DNA of 64,000 bases from Moniliophthora roreri (lineage: Eukaryota; Basidiomycota; Agaricomycetes; Agaricales; Marasmiaceae), in NCBI GenBank assembly GCA_001466705.2, contig LATX02000224.1, positions 248,001-312,000 of the forward strand. Direction: 5' to 3'. Positions within the stretch are counted from its first letter, which is position 1; each line of letters opens with the position of its first letter. This document shows, piece after piece, positions 11,486 through 23,859 of this stretch. The notes below the pieces were generated by a model. It worked only from the letters and a program-made list of their open reading frames with translations, searched no databases and was not told where the DNA came from. Both the position numbers and the translations under genes were made by a program.

Positions 11486-14400
11486 TTGAACTCCCAAGAA
11501 GAGATACCTGAAAGAGAAACCGGTTGTCTGTTTGCTGGCAATAGAGCAGAACCTGTAAAAAATAGGTGTGAGTGAAAAACGCTCCAACACACATCTAAGG
11601 CATCGGAAAAGGGAATGTCAAAGATTCGTGGGTATGGGTAACTTGTTTTATCAAAGGCAGAAGTGAAGCTGAAAGTGATAAAATGTAAACGAACCTCAAG
11701 ATGGAGCCGCGCTATCTGACGAAGTTATGGAAAAGACCACCGCGTTCAGATGTTACCGTGGCGAGGGCTAAGGATGGGAGCTATCCAAAATCAAAATATA
11801 TATACAAGTTCCATGATACGTACTCACCAAACAGCTCGGATTTCACCGTGATACATCTGATTGGAAGTTCGACTCTGGAGAAACAGCGCCACGAGGCATT
11901 GTCAGGAAAAATTGAGCGTGGGAGCGAACTGGTTCAAATGGCAGTGAATTCAATCTCCGCTCTGTTCCAACCACCACGTTCCCTTGCCGAGAACACCTCG
12001 TCCGCCGAACATTGGTCGTTGATAGCAGGGTAGCCATTCTGTGACCAGCCTATCGTTGCCTTTTAGAACTGGCTCCACGTATTCAGCCTGGCTGCCACCA
12101 AGTCTCAACAAGTTGACGTTCAAAGCCCAATCAGCTGTGGGGTCTTCGATGATCAGGTCTGTATCGCCTCCATATCATACATCATTTTTCTGGTTGAAGA
12201 AACAGATCAAGTTGGGCTATGTTTCTGGTGGTTCTGGCTGTATACGCTGTACACCTCGGGTGATCCACGGCGGAAAACTCGCCCAATTGAGTATCTATTC
12301 CAGGCCTATTGCAAAGCTGCTAATACCGAATACTGAAAGCAGACGACAGTTGTAGATATCTCTGGATTCACTGTCTCATGCCCACGCTCAGTGCGGAGAG
12401 ATTTGCTATTCCCTGCGAAAGCGAATGACGCCATATCAAAGTGACACACTTATCTCTGTAGGCCGATGCAGAGAATCCTACTAGTAGAACGCGCCTTTGG
12501 CCAAGGCTACGAGGCCTTAGAGTTCGGTATAACGTAAATTCTCATTCTCATTCGACCGCGTACCATGGTGGGAGGGCGTTCACGCCGATCATCTAACATG
12601 CAACGTGCATCCGCTCGTAGGAACGCTCAGGTCAGATAATATAATACTACTAGCGCTCAATTGCGTGTACTCTTCTCCATCTGGCCAGCCTCTTATGATC
12701 CTTTTATCACGGATCCCTTTTTACGACTAGAACCACGGATAGTCGTAAAGCCAAAATGTCAAGAGTTTGTGCTGTCGTCTGGCTGTAAGTCTGTTTTTAC
12801 TTCATAGGACTACTGGCATTTACAAATGTTTCGTATACGTCGGTTAAAATCGCTTCACCATGGCTTTTCGTTCGCCTACTCAATGGGGCACTCCCCTCTA
12901 AGTAGACACTACTTTGTCAAGTGGATCCCTTTATCATGTCCGGTTAGTGATTCCTTTGGGCCACTATACAGATGCAAAATCATATATGGAGATTAATCCT
13001 CACGGGACGGCAACTTGAGGCATTGGAGTGATAACCAATTTAGTCCACTCAACTCGTACCCAGCTGTCAATTTCTGATACGCAGGTTCCCATGTCAAAAC
13101 TTTCTGATGAACTGATTTGACCGGGGAAGCAGACCGGACCTGGCCTGATTGACGGAGCTGCATCGCATTTCTACCAAAACTCCTCGACTTTTGATATTTT
13201 TGATATCATCAAAGGCTATCAAGGCGTCCCTTTGCACCACGGTACTAATGAAGTTATCAGCGAGCTCGCTGATCCGTCTGGTAATTAAAGCTTCCAAGTC
13301 CAATAGGTCGTATCTTGGTGAGTGGAGTACAGGGTTCTGTGCTGAAAGCATGTGCTTACACGCGGTTCATTTATTAGGCGGTTCGTCTATGAGAAATTGG
13401 ATCCGAGACGCCGAGTGACTGCAGACTTAATAATACCACATCGAGAACGCCACGGAAAGAAATTCCGCATAGAAGGAGCCTGGCTTCAATTAATGGAGCG
13501 CCCATGCCACCAATAAGGCAAAGAGACGTATCATCCAACCCTGGGCGCAAACAAATTCTGGGTGCCTTTGCAAGCAAAACAAACTGAATAACCTGGTCAT
13601 GTTCCGGTGATCACACGTTCTGACAGCATGGTCCTACGATACGTATGTCGCGTCATTTCCCATCACCGTACATTATGCTAGCGCCATACAGCATTCGTGG
13701 GAGGTATCTACTGATCCTTCAATGCGTCCCGCAGATAGGTGCAGCGGCATCAGATGCGCAGGCAAGAGTTTCTCCGAGTGCCGCACAGAGTCCATCATTT
13801 ACGGCGACAAACATCCTAGATCTCGCATCGAATACTAAAAAGCGGCTAGAGCGCCTGAAGCTCCTTTTATTACAGTCTCCGGAGTGACGATAAGGATATA
13901 TTTCGCTGCTATTGTTAGTGTGACTTCCCCGCGAAGAGTGGGAAGCCTCTCTATACGCTCGTCGTTCGGAACGGTTTCTTTAACCTTGTTCAAGCGATCA
14001 CCGCATCCCAAGTAATCCCCATAATCCGTACGTTCTCCATCCATCTCTGCTCACTGGTAGAAGCAGATCGTTAGTGGGGAGTGCTCTGGATTGGCCCATG
14101 ATTAGTTCACGACGGAGGTTGCATTCGGAAGGCGCCATACTAAGGAACTGGCGCTGATTGATTTAGTACATATCGATGATGCTGTCAAAGCCGTGTGCCG
14201 ACGAGACGAATCTTTGTCAGGTGAGCTGCGTACTGTTTTCCTGCTGTACGATTGCTGGATGAATGGAAGCAGTCGAAATCAGCCTATATCACGAGAACCG
14301 GCTTCATCTCGGAGTCGGAAGGGTAACAGTACCACAGTGGTGCTTCTCTCTTTCTTCGTGCGCAGCTACTAAGCGGCCAAACGAGATGTTAGACCGCATG

Positions 14401-17400
14401 TATGGTCCGCGATTACTCATATCGGTCGAACGTAGCATGAGGCGTCACAGAAGCGCACCATTCAATCTTTCCAAATACGAGTTTATTGGCTACCCTCTCA
14501 ATGCCTTCCAGCACAGGACTAAGATTCTTCTACCACATCCCATGGTCTTGAACGGGTGTCGCATACCGTTCACCGGGACTCGAGTAAATCATTGAACATT
14601 CCATCAGTGTCGCTATCTGATCATCTGAGGTTGAAGCGAGCCACATACGATTTGATGGTCGATCAATCAGGATTCGAGGTTCCGAAAAGGAATGTTCATT
14701 ATCGAGAGTGCTCCCGTACAGCTTATCAACGGCATCAGATCCGCAATAAAGACAACGACAGTGGGGACACCATAGTGCGACATGCATACGGTTTTTTTGT
14801 CGCATATCTGCATAGAACGAATCAGGTTAACGAAGCTAACCGAATGTGATCACAGGACTTTCATCCACTTCAAGCTCAATTGCTGAATTAAGGACATGTA
14901 TGTCATATCTTGTATATTGAGTCGGCAACCTCAACTGGGGTCCCACAGTCTTCTGGCTGTATGGACTACGGAATCGTCCATAGATTTTGCATCCAGATTA
15001 ATATTCACGTCCTTTCCCAAGGTCATCGTTTACAATTCGTGAGAGTCAATAACTGCTAGTACCCCACATGCAATGTACTTTGGGCCTGGCAACCGCATCA
15101 TCTCTGAGCCTCCGCTCATTGTAGATGCGGGAATTGCTTGATCTGTTGACTGAACCTAATAAACCGCAGTGGCTATCGTGGGTTGTTCCTAGAAAGGGTT
15201 ATGTTACGGGAGCAGCATCCGCGCTGATTAGTTGTCCCAATAGGTTTAGACCATCACTATCATGATGTTGATGTCCAAATCCGAGTTAATGTCGCGGTTG
15301 AGGACGTGGCTCAGAATGATGAAACGGGATGCCCTCATCCCCCCCCACGGTACCGCGTCTAGTACGAATTGTAAGGAAACAATCACGGGGTGGCTCCCCG
15401 CTTTGACATTCAGAAGATCAGGACCCCCGGCTGCCGTAGATAATCGACTCTTTTGGAGTTGCTATGTTCAAAGCCTCAGTGCCTTTGCGGCCTCGTAACG
15501 AGTGCTTCTATCAATGAGGCTTCTCGCGCATGCTTCTGCTCAGACTATTCACGTTAATCCAGACTAATGTACAAAGCGACGCAGGGGAGTATAATTGCGG
15601 ACAGAGCAAATTTCATGTCAGGGTTACGGTCCAGCGACTAATATATGATTGAAAGCGTGAGTTTTACGCCTCCTTCAAATGTTTGCTTCTATTACGCATA
15701 ATTCTTCTTTAGCGTCCCGTTTACGTCCCATCAGCTTCTTTTGGTGCTCTCCTATAGTTGTCAACTGTAGTTGGATGGGAGCGATGGTACTCGTCCAGGA
15801 ACTGCAAAATTGCCGACCTTAGAAGGAATGATATATTTCTTTCTCGGCTTCCCCAGATTCCAGCTCCCGATATGGAGTTTTGCACGTCCAAGTTTGAGTA
15901 CCTGTCCACCAATAAGTACGTCTCATTCATCGACCCGACGTCACAGCTTGGGATTATTTGGCTTTCCAAACACTCTCAAATTCTTCGCACCAATTATCCA
16001 CACAGTATATCTCTCCAGATCTAGCCAGAGTCTCCTGAATGTTGGTAGCTTGCTACTCCCGGTCACCAGAGACGTTGGGTCGAATCCGATCGACCAACTA
16101 TGGAAAATTTCTGATTGATGGCATTGCTATCATGAGTGTTCAGCTCTCGGTTGCATTCTTCCTCCGAATACAAAGTCTCCAAAGGCCTGCACTTGATCCA
16201 CTCAAAACTGCGCAAACGCCGGACGCCGAGTCACTGGGAATTAGGGAGATACATATTATTTAGGGTGACATCCTGACGACGTTGGAACCGGTGGTACCTC
16301 CAAAACGACGCAGCGCCTCGCCGGATTAAAGTTATCTGTTCCTATATTCCCCTGGGTCATGAGTTCCTATGATGCGGCCGTCACATAGAATTCGTCTGAG
16401 TCGTGGGACCCGCGATATCCACCTTCTCCAAACCTCCAAAAAAAAAAAGTATTTGGATCAGAGAAGAGGTCAGAAACATCATCGACTTTCGGGTATTTCC
16501 ACTGTGTGCCCCTTGGCAGAAAGTTTAATCAATATGGAAAGCACACATTCTCGCAGGTGGTGATGTTGCGGGCTCGGTTTGGCTCAAAGTCCCGGGCTTA
16601 GGCCTGGTTTGAGAGGGCTCAGGCTCACCAAACATTGGGCCTGAGCCGTAAGCAGGGCCCGGCTTAGGTCAGGGCTCTTGGGTGACACTTGCATACAGCC
16701 ACGGGTTGCACCTTCCATTATATCGTCTAGGGGCTCAAGCCCGAGCCCTGAACCCGGTCAAAGCCCTATAGTCGTGTGCGGAGACAGTCGGCGCTGTTTT
16801 GACGATGCAGAGATAGACGAGAATCGGAATGTTGTAGGAGCAGTGGTATATGATGAGGTCTACCAGTTCTTGACAACTTGAAAGCAGACGTCTATTGACT
16901 GTTCCTGCATACTTGGTGTAAACGAATTCGAATTCCTTACCTTTTCTTCAACATCTTTTCTCAGTGGGTCCATGTTCGTTCCTACTCCTGCAACTTGCCT
17001 GGGACGCAAGGGGGGAGCGGGATCGGAATTCGGAGGTGAGGTGGGGTCTTGACCTCGCAAAATCTGGGCTTGATTTATGGGTAGCTTGTTAGAACAATGC
17101 AGGAGCTAAAATAAGGTGCTCAAGGCCCACCTATGATTTTCTTCATAGTCCTGGATGGTGAAAGAACCTTCTCGGGCCTATGTGGGTGTCAGCGCTCCCT
17201 TTTTTTCCCTTTTTGTCATGACATACCGTTGATGGCAGATGGAACTATGAAGCCACATTGACCCCGGTAGCTTGTTCAGTATCTGCTGCAGATGCATCTC
17301 AGAGCAGTTTACATCTGTTATCAAAACAGTGAGAAGGTCGTATATGGAAGAGTGGTAGTGGTCGTTGCGCCGTGTTGGTGAAACGAAAAGGCGCCCAGAC

Positions 17401-19944
17401 TACTCCTTCCTTTTTGAGAGGACAATTCGTGGGATATTTCCTTTTTCAGGGGAACAACCTTTTGCTTATTAAATATTTTCGACGGGCGTGACAAACAAGC
17501 TACAAACATCAAGCTGTTCGCAGCTGCATCTCTTAAAGCATTTTTCCCAAAACCTAGAAAGTTTTCCGAAGGTATGCCTTTTCACAAGCTCCACTCCCTC
17601 GTTTGACCTTGGCTGATCTCCTGTGATCTTGAGGTCGGTCTGCTCGAGCACGGTTTCTATTCCTCCGCCTTGAAGCAGGCGCCATAATAACTGGGTGCTT
17701 TCACGCAACGAATCGACTGTTCACAATCAGATAGCTTCCTTGCGACCTCCTAGAGTGTGTACTCAGTTGCCTACTCGTTGACGTTTTCGGCTGAATTCTC
17801 GCGTAGAACTAGGGGGAAAATTCGTTCTTCAAGCACCATGAAGCTTCCTGTAGCGGAGGTGCATGTTTCGTAAAGGTGTGACTCCAAATCTTTCTCCTAC
17901 CCTTTCCCTAATCATGCGTCCAGTGTCGTCCCCATCAGCAAGGAGGAATGTCACCCTCAAGCGAGTTCAAGCTTAAATACTACCGCGTCACTTGTGGTAC
18001 CCAAGACGAGCTCAAGCGTGCACCCACGTCTCCCGCCGATATCCTGAAACCATGATCCACCAAAACCAAGGCTCTGTTCGTTATCTCACTCGGTCATACT
18101 GGAATTCTGAAACGTATGCATTCTCCGAAGCCCATTTCGCCGCACCGCCCGAGGTTGATCCAGCATGAGCAATTCGTGCTACCACAGTCCTTTCTAGGGC
18201 TCCTAACGGACTGTCTCTTGGATGCGGATTGCCATTCTTCAGACGGGAGATAATCCCAAGGATAGACCCACATATGCAAAATAGGGTGTTAGAGCCTATG
18301 GGATTTTCGGCGAACACTAATTGATGTGTTCAAGAGCAAAATCGAGATGTCTGAGGTGAGTTTTTGTCTTCTATTGTGGGTTTCTGGAAGCTTCTGGCTA
18401 AAAAATGACAGCTGAACGTTGCTCATGATCCATCTACAGAAAGTCAAGTCATTCGAACGGTGCGTCAGAGCGTTTGACCTCCATACCTAAACCCGTGTTC
18501 AAGTACATACAACACTTCCTCTACTTCCAGTCTCTTCAATGTCTTGAGAAAGCGTGCTAAAACATCACACAGGTTTTTTTTTTTTGGACTCCTCAAGGTC
18601 CTAGCGGAAGTGTCCACAGCTTGGCAGAACATCCGAAGCATGAGGTAGAGATGATTAGAGGCAAATTTTTCGTCGTGGAACCAGTCGCCAACTGCAAACA
18701 CTGGTGGTAGCGTTCATCCGGACGGATACCCTCGGATTGCAATCCACGGAAGGCGGAATGTGCTCTTGACAACGACGATCCGAGCGGATGGATCCGAATC
18801 CGACCTGAACCCGATCCGTTAGGAGCGCTGGTCCTTTCGTTGGGTGGACTAATAGGGAGAAGGACATTGGATGCTGATTTTGGTGGGGGGTATCAGTTTG
18901 CGATTCGGTGGACCGCGTGGAAGGAGCTGGCCTGGGTTTCGAGGTTCCAGAGCGGTACTGAGGGCTACGAAGCGTCATTTTGAGGAGCCTAGCGATATAC
19001 TCCTGCTCCAGAACCATTGGTTCGACGAAAGGGTATTGGGCTTGGGCAGACGTCTGGAAGTGGACGCCTTAACTATGGTGTTCATTGGTCTCACAGTTTG
19101 CCGTATCGGTGAGTTTTGTTTCTGATTTCTCCCGGCAACTTACTGATGTCGATCCTCCTGGCAAGTTTTGAATCACGGTCCCCCATTTTAACCTCATACC
19201 GTCGAGATCCTGCGAGATATGCGGCTATTTTGTCGAATGCCGGCTCATGGTTCGTTATGCCCCTTGCATTCACGTTCCGACAGTATACTAATGTGACCAC
19301 GTATAGGGCGCAAGTTATATTATGCTCTGCTGGCTATCATGACACCATTGCGTTTATCTCTGAGGACGTGAAGAGAGGTACACTTGGCTAGATACAGTGG
19401 GGATGGAAGCTGTCTTTCCGCTACACGCAGCTATTGTTGCTGTGTGTTGGTTCATGGTTCGTTGTTTCTAGTTCTCAGCCATTTGACAACATACTCAGCT
19501 AGTTGCATACAGAAAATGACAATCGCCTTGCCTGTGCCGGTACCTCGGGAACCCGAGCAGAAGCAGGAGATTCGGCGATGTTGGTCCATCTTGGAAATTG
19601 CAGTTGGAAACGTATCGAGACTGTATTATGTTGGTGGCGCCGTAGTTGCTATCTATAATCTCGTTTTGTGTCCGTGGGGTCGGAGCGGTCTAGACCATTC
19701 AACGACAATATTCCAAACTCCCCCTGCTTTGCTCCGAGATCTCCCTTGCAGAAGGCTTCTAGACTTAGCCTCGTCGCACTCTATTACTCTGGGCATTATC
19801 CTTTTTGTTCAATAACACAGCTCTTTTGACCTAGATGGCCAATACTGGGCTGTTCTGCTTCTGTCTGGACTAGGTGGTGCAAGGGCCGTCAGAGCACTAC
19901 AAAAAGCCGTTGGCTGGCCCAAGCCATGGCTCACAGCAAGCACA
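11486..19944. other. Long gene-poor region
   Basis: About 8.5 kb in which I can support no complete gene. Open frames are short, overlap on both strands and match no family I recognise. Items seen: a protein-like reading at about 13131-13280 (PGLIDGAASHFYQNSSTFD and on), degenerate GGCCCGAGC-type repeats at 16568-16770, a related GATCCG-rich stretch at about 18700-18830, and a short A-run near 16440. This may be decayed mobile-element or duplicated DNA, but no terminal repeats or transposase motifs are visible. Confidence 0.45.
16568..16770. repeat. Degenerate GC-rich repeats built on GGGCTCGGGC-like units
   Basis: A dense series of variants of GGGCTCAGGC, GGGCCTGAGCC, GGGCCCGGC and CAAGCCCGAGCCC, in both orientations, spans about 200 bp. 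The units are imperfect and partly palindromic. Function is unknown. A stylistically similar short-unit stretch occurs near 18760-18830 (GATCCGAATCCGACC) and near 26500-26530 (GTACCCGCC twice). Confidence 0.6.
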
Positions 19945-20364
19945 ATGTCTCTCACACTACCACTAAAGCGACTTACATCCTCGATACCGCTTCGAACCAC
20001 TCGTAGCCTCCAAGAGGCACCTGGTGTGCGCGCTATCCACTTTGATCAAACAGCTCGTCCGTTTCAGTCCGGACAAGTGAAGGTACGCCCGTTCTATCAC
20101 CTTATCCCGTTTTTTTTTATTCTCATTCAAATTTTATCTAAAGCATCTCCCATTTGACCCAACCAATACGAAAGCCTTCACATGGAAGTTCCTCGCATTT
20201 GTAGGAACTGGATTTGCATTGCCCTGGGTAGCTATTTGGTGGCAATGGTGCGTTTTTACATACCATTCTTGAAAAGGCGTTATATCACTGATGATTCTCG
20301 ATTTAGGAATCGGCCGGGAGGGATGAAGAATCCTGATGGAAAGTGGCCTGAATGGTTACCATGA
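19945..20364 (+). CDS. COX8: Cytochrome c oxidase subunit 8 (COX7C family), mitochondrial
   Basis: Small single-span subunit of respiratory complex IV in the inner mitochondrial membrane. Exons 19945-20082, 20144-20247 and 20307-20364 join in frame to give 99 aa. Residues 1 to about 30 are rich in Arg, Ser and Leu without acidic residues, as expected of a mitochondrial presequence. Exon 2 begins HLPFDPTNTKAFTWKFLAF and runs through a transmembrane segment ending PWVAIWWQW. The LPF...N...F..K and GF..P pattern is the family signature. The end, PDGKWPEWLP, is a fungal C-terminal extension. Both introns are short and canonical. It lies about 190 bp upstream of the NmrA-like gene on the same strand. 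Confidence 0.92.
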
Positions 20365-20553
20365 ACGTCAGCCACAAACGCCAACGCCAACGATTCGGCC
20401 GAGCTCGGCTTCCACCATGTTCTTTTGATCAGTCATCCCTTGCGTACAAGTAGCCATTTGTATTATGTATAATCAGTATTCTCGATCAAATTATAACATA
20501 TAAGACTACCCTTGGAAAAGGGCCCCCCCCCCCACTTTACTACCCACATCATC

Positions 20554-21626
20554 ATGTCACAAACTATACTTCTCGTTGGAGGAACAGGCACGACTGCTAC
20601 ACCACTCGTCAAGCAACTTCTCTCCACCACCAATGCTACTCTTATCCTGACGTCTCGAAAGGGCGCTTCAGGTATCCCTTCTTCAGTCGTCGAATGTGCT
20701 TCCCAGAACTCGGCTTCCGATCGATTAAAAGCTGTTCTATTCGACTGGGGCAATTCAAAGACCTGGGGAAACCCGTTCACTGTCACGGAGACTGTGGATG
20801 CGATGTATCTCATCCACCCAGTATATTCCACGGTAGTCCAGGATCCGAATTCGGTGTTGAACCAAGCGGTGAAAAGGGGTATAAGAAGAGTTGTATTAAT
20901 GAGTGCAACGGTATGTGAAAAGGGAGGATATGCGACTGGAAAAACACACAAATATCTCGAGGAGTTGAGGGATCAGGGGAAATTGAAAGAGTTTTCGGTG
21001 GTGAGACCAAGTTGGTTTTACAGTGAGTGTAAACCCGGTTTCCGATTTTGTAGAAAATACTAAATTGAGCAAAAAAAAAAAAAAATCCTGGCGAAAGCGA
21101 ATTTGACCGCTGGTTACGACAGTTACATTCGTGACCAAGATATGTTGGTATCTGCAGCTGAAGACGGGAAATTGGGCTGGGTTGGACCGGAGGATATTGC
21201 AGATGCTGTTTATGATGCCCTCGTGGTACCAGGAGAGGAACTTTGCGAGGATTATATCATTACAGGGCCTGAGCTGCTGAGTTACGACGATGTCCGTGTT
21301 CCCCCCCCTTTTTTTTTGTCTTTTTTGTTTGCTTTTTTTTTGCTCATGTCTGTTTCCACTTTTCCAAGGTCACGACTCTCCTCACAGAAACACTGTCCCG
21401 GAAGATAACCCATCGTAGGATCTCCGCGTCGGATTTTGGCAGTAGCGACTATAGTAAGATGATGGGTGACCTTGACAGGCAGATTGCGGGGGGTCTTGAA
21501 GAGCGTATCTTTGCATTGAAGGATGTAGCGCCGAAGAATGGGAAAGGTGGGTTGAAGCGTTGGGTTGGTACAAGGCCCTTGAAGGAATACATTGAGGCGA
21601 ACAAGGAGTGTTGGAAGCGAGGTTAG
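20554..21626 (+). CDS. NmrA-like / ergot-alkaloid-type NAD(P)-dependent oxidoreductase
   Basis: Atypical short-chain reductase of 306 aa with a Rossmann fold. Exons 20554-21022, 21098-21291 and 21369-21626 join in frame. Residues 5-12 read ILLVGGTGTT, a GxxGxx-type dinucleotide-binding loop. Further family features are AVKRGIRRVVLMSA and the RPSWFY segment, completed across the first intron to RPSWFYTNL, then GKLGWVGPEDIADAVYDAL and RKITHRRIS. The closest family I know is the festuclavine/agroclavine dehydrogenase-like NmrA group, widespread in basidiomycetes that make no ergot alkaloids. The true substrate is therefore unknown, and neighbours suggest no alkaloid cluster. Intron 1 ends after a poly-A tract, and intron 2 contains long C and T runs. 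The second donor (GTCCGT) is non-optimal. Confidence 0.85.
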
Positions 21627-22095
21627 AAAGCAAAGTTAAAAAAGCGAATGTATTTTGAATGTATTAATTAATAAAGTCATGCCGTAGTCGAAGCAGGCCT
21701 AAGAATGCGACCTTGACGGAGGAAATGTGAGAGCGGAACAGGTATGGAGATAGGGACTCGGATCTTCTGCTGGCCGCACAGGTCCTGAGGTTATAGGCGA
21801 ATAGACACCGACCCGCATCGAGCTCTGCTTGTCGATTCCATGGTGTAACAGAGGATGTGTTGACTGTTCATATAGAACCACAATTTGACTATTTCTAGTA
21901 TGCTACTAGGCATTTATCAGCACACAGTATAGACGTGAACCGTAACTGACAAGTTGACTGAATGAGCTGACGAATGGAGATTACACACCCTGTGGGCGGA
22001 TCTTCGTCACGTGCGCATAACTCAGGATTTCGCCATAATTCGTGATCAAGCACCCATTGTTGACCTCAATGACCAAAGCGGTGAATATGGCCTCG

Positions 22096-22102
22096 TATAA
22101 AG
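22096..22102 (+). promoter_or_regulatory. TATA box of the cystathionine gamma-lyase gene
   Basis: TATAAAG lies 49-55 bases upstream of the ATG at 22151, in a pyrimidine-rich leader. The position fits a basidiomycete core promoter. Confidence 0.5.
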
Positions 22103-22150
22103 CCTTGCGCAATCACTCCCTTCTCCACAAATACCACCCGCCTTCCAAGG

Positions 22151-23688
22151 ATGACAGTCGCCCAGGATCTTCCTTCCTCTCGCTATACCAATGGGTCAAC
22201 CTCAGCCCATACTAACGATACCCACGCCAACGGTAATGGAATTCATAAACCTCCTGTGAAGGTCCTGGATGGCTTCGGAACAAGGGCGATACATGTCGGC
22301 TCAGAGCCCAGCGAAGAGACAGGAGCGGTGATTCCTGCTATTAGCCTGAGTACGACTTATCGGCAGGAAGGCGTTGGCAATCACAAGGTAACCATGTTGT
22401 TGAAGTTTCTCGGAACTAGATGCTGATTCTTTAATGCTTTTGGCAGGGCTACGAATACTCTCGTTCTGGAAACCCTAATAGAAACGCTTTGGAGAGAACA
22501 CTTGCTGCTATAGAAGCTGGTGGCTCCGAGGCTATCGCATTTTCTTCTGGTGCGTATTCCCCTCCTTGTATGATCCCTTTGCAGCACCTTCTGACTAGTA
22601 TCCCATTCAAAGGCTCATCCACAACTGCTACCATCATCCAATCCCTTGGCCCATCTGCCCATGTTATCTCCGTCAACGACGTTTACGGTGGAACCTTCCG
22701 CTACATCACCCGTGTCGCCTCAACCACTCAAGGCGTCACAGCGACATTCCTTGATCTAGAAGACATCTCCCCAGGCAGCAAAGGCGAAGCCAATCTTGTA
22801 GCTGCCCTTCAAGAACACCCGAATACCAAGCTTGTCTGGGTTGAAACACCGACCAACCCAACACTCCGAGTCATCGACATTGCTCGTCTCTCCGAGATCC
22901 TTGATACCCACTTCTCAACGCAAAGGTCCGACCGACCACTTCTTCTTGTCGACAACACCTTCGCTTCACCCTTCTACACTTCCCCTCTCCTTCTCGGTGC
23001 CGATATCGTCTTACATTCCCTGACAAAATACGTCAATGGACACTCGGACGTTGTCATGGGCGCTCTTATCCTACCTCCCAAACACACCGCCTTGACTGAG
23101 CGGTTGCGCTTCCTGCAGAATGCATCGGGAGCAGTACCTTCGCCTTATGACTGCTGGCTTGCGCAACGAGGAGCCAAGACGCTCCATCTGCGCATGAAGC
23201 AGCATGGCTTGAACGCTCTAAAGGTTGTCAAGGCGTTGAGAAACGAGAAGGGCGTCGAGCAAGTTATATACCCCGGGTACGGAAACGAGGAGACGAAGCG
23301 CAAGGTTTGGCGGAATCTCAGTCCGCATGCGAAGAAATGGATCGAGGACAATGGCCTAGTTGATTCGGAAACGGGAGCGTTTCCGTTTTCTGGCATGGTC
23401 TCCTTCCGTTTGAGAGCGCCCACGTCGGATGCTACGTATGAAGAGCATGCACAACATACCTCAGAGTTCTTGCAGAACTTGAGGTTATTCTCGTTGGCGG
23501 AGAGTCTTGGCGGTGTAGAGTCGCTAGCCGAGGTGCCAGCAAGGATGACGCATGCAAGTATACCGCCCAAGGAAAGGGAGCAACTGGGTATTGGGGAAGG
23601 CCTCGTTCGGTTGAGCGTAGGTATAGAAGAGGCAGAAGATTTAGTTGAGGACTTGAAGCGAGGTTTGGACGCTGTATTTAGCTCATAG
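22151..23688 (+). CDS. CYS3: Cystathionine gamma-lyase (Cys/Met metabolism PLP enzyme)
   Basis: PLP-dependent enzyme that cleaves cystathionine to cysteine, 2-oxobutyrate and ammonia in reverse transsulfuration. Exons 22151-22387, 22447-22549 and 22613-23688 join in frame to give 471 aa. The second intron is easy to miss because it is fully open; removing it restores AFSSGSSTTATI. Conserved landmarks are YEYSRSGNPNRNALE, VNDVYGGTFRY, VWVETPTNPTL, VDNTFASPF, the PLP-lysine motif SLTKYVNGHSDVVMG, and SLAESLGGVESLAEVPA followed by MTHASIP. The last elements favour gamma-lyase over gamma-synthase. The N-terminal 40 residues are a non-conserved Thr/Asn/His-rich extension. Family members are usually about 400 aa. 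Confidence 0.93.
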
Positions 23689-23859
23689 GGATGCATTCCT
23701 TCCTCGGATTATCAAGTTATTCAAGGTATAATATTAGCTTCGCGAATGTACATTGTGTCAAGTATATTCAGTGATAATAGATGTAACAGTTTGATGTTGT
23801 CTTGCTATACAACGTCGGGCTCAGACATACCAGACTTGACACCTTCAAGATTCTCTCAT

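Noticed and set aside
19384..19815. 143-aa open frame upstream of COX8
   Set aside because: Starts without a convincing context, composition is mixed, and no family was recognised; left within the gene-poor region.
22489..22612. Uninterrupted reading through the second CYS3 intron
   Set aside because: The 63-nt segment 22550-22612 is open in frame, but removing it restores the conserved SSGS(S)TTAT motif, so it is an intron and not a family-specific insertion.
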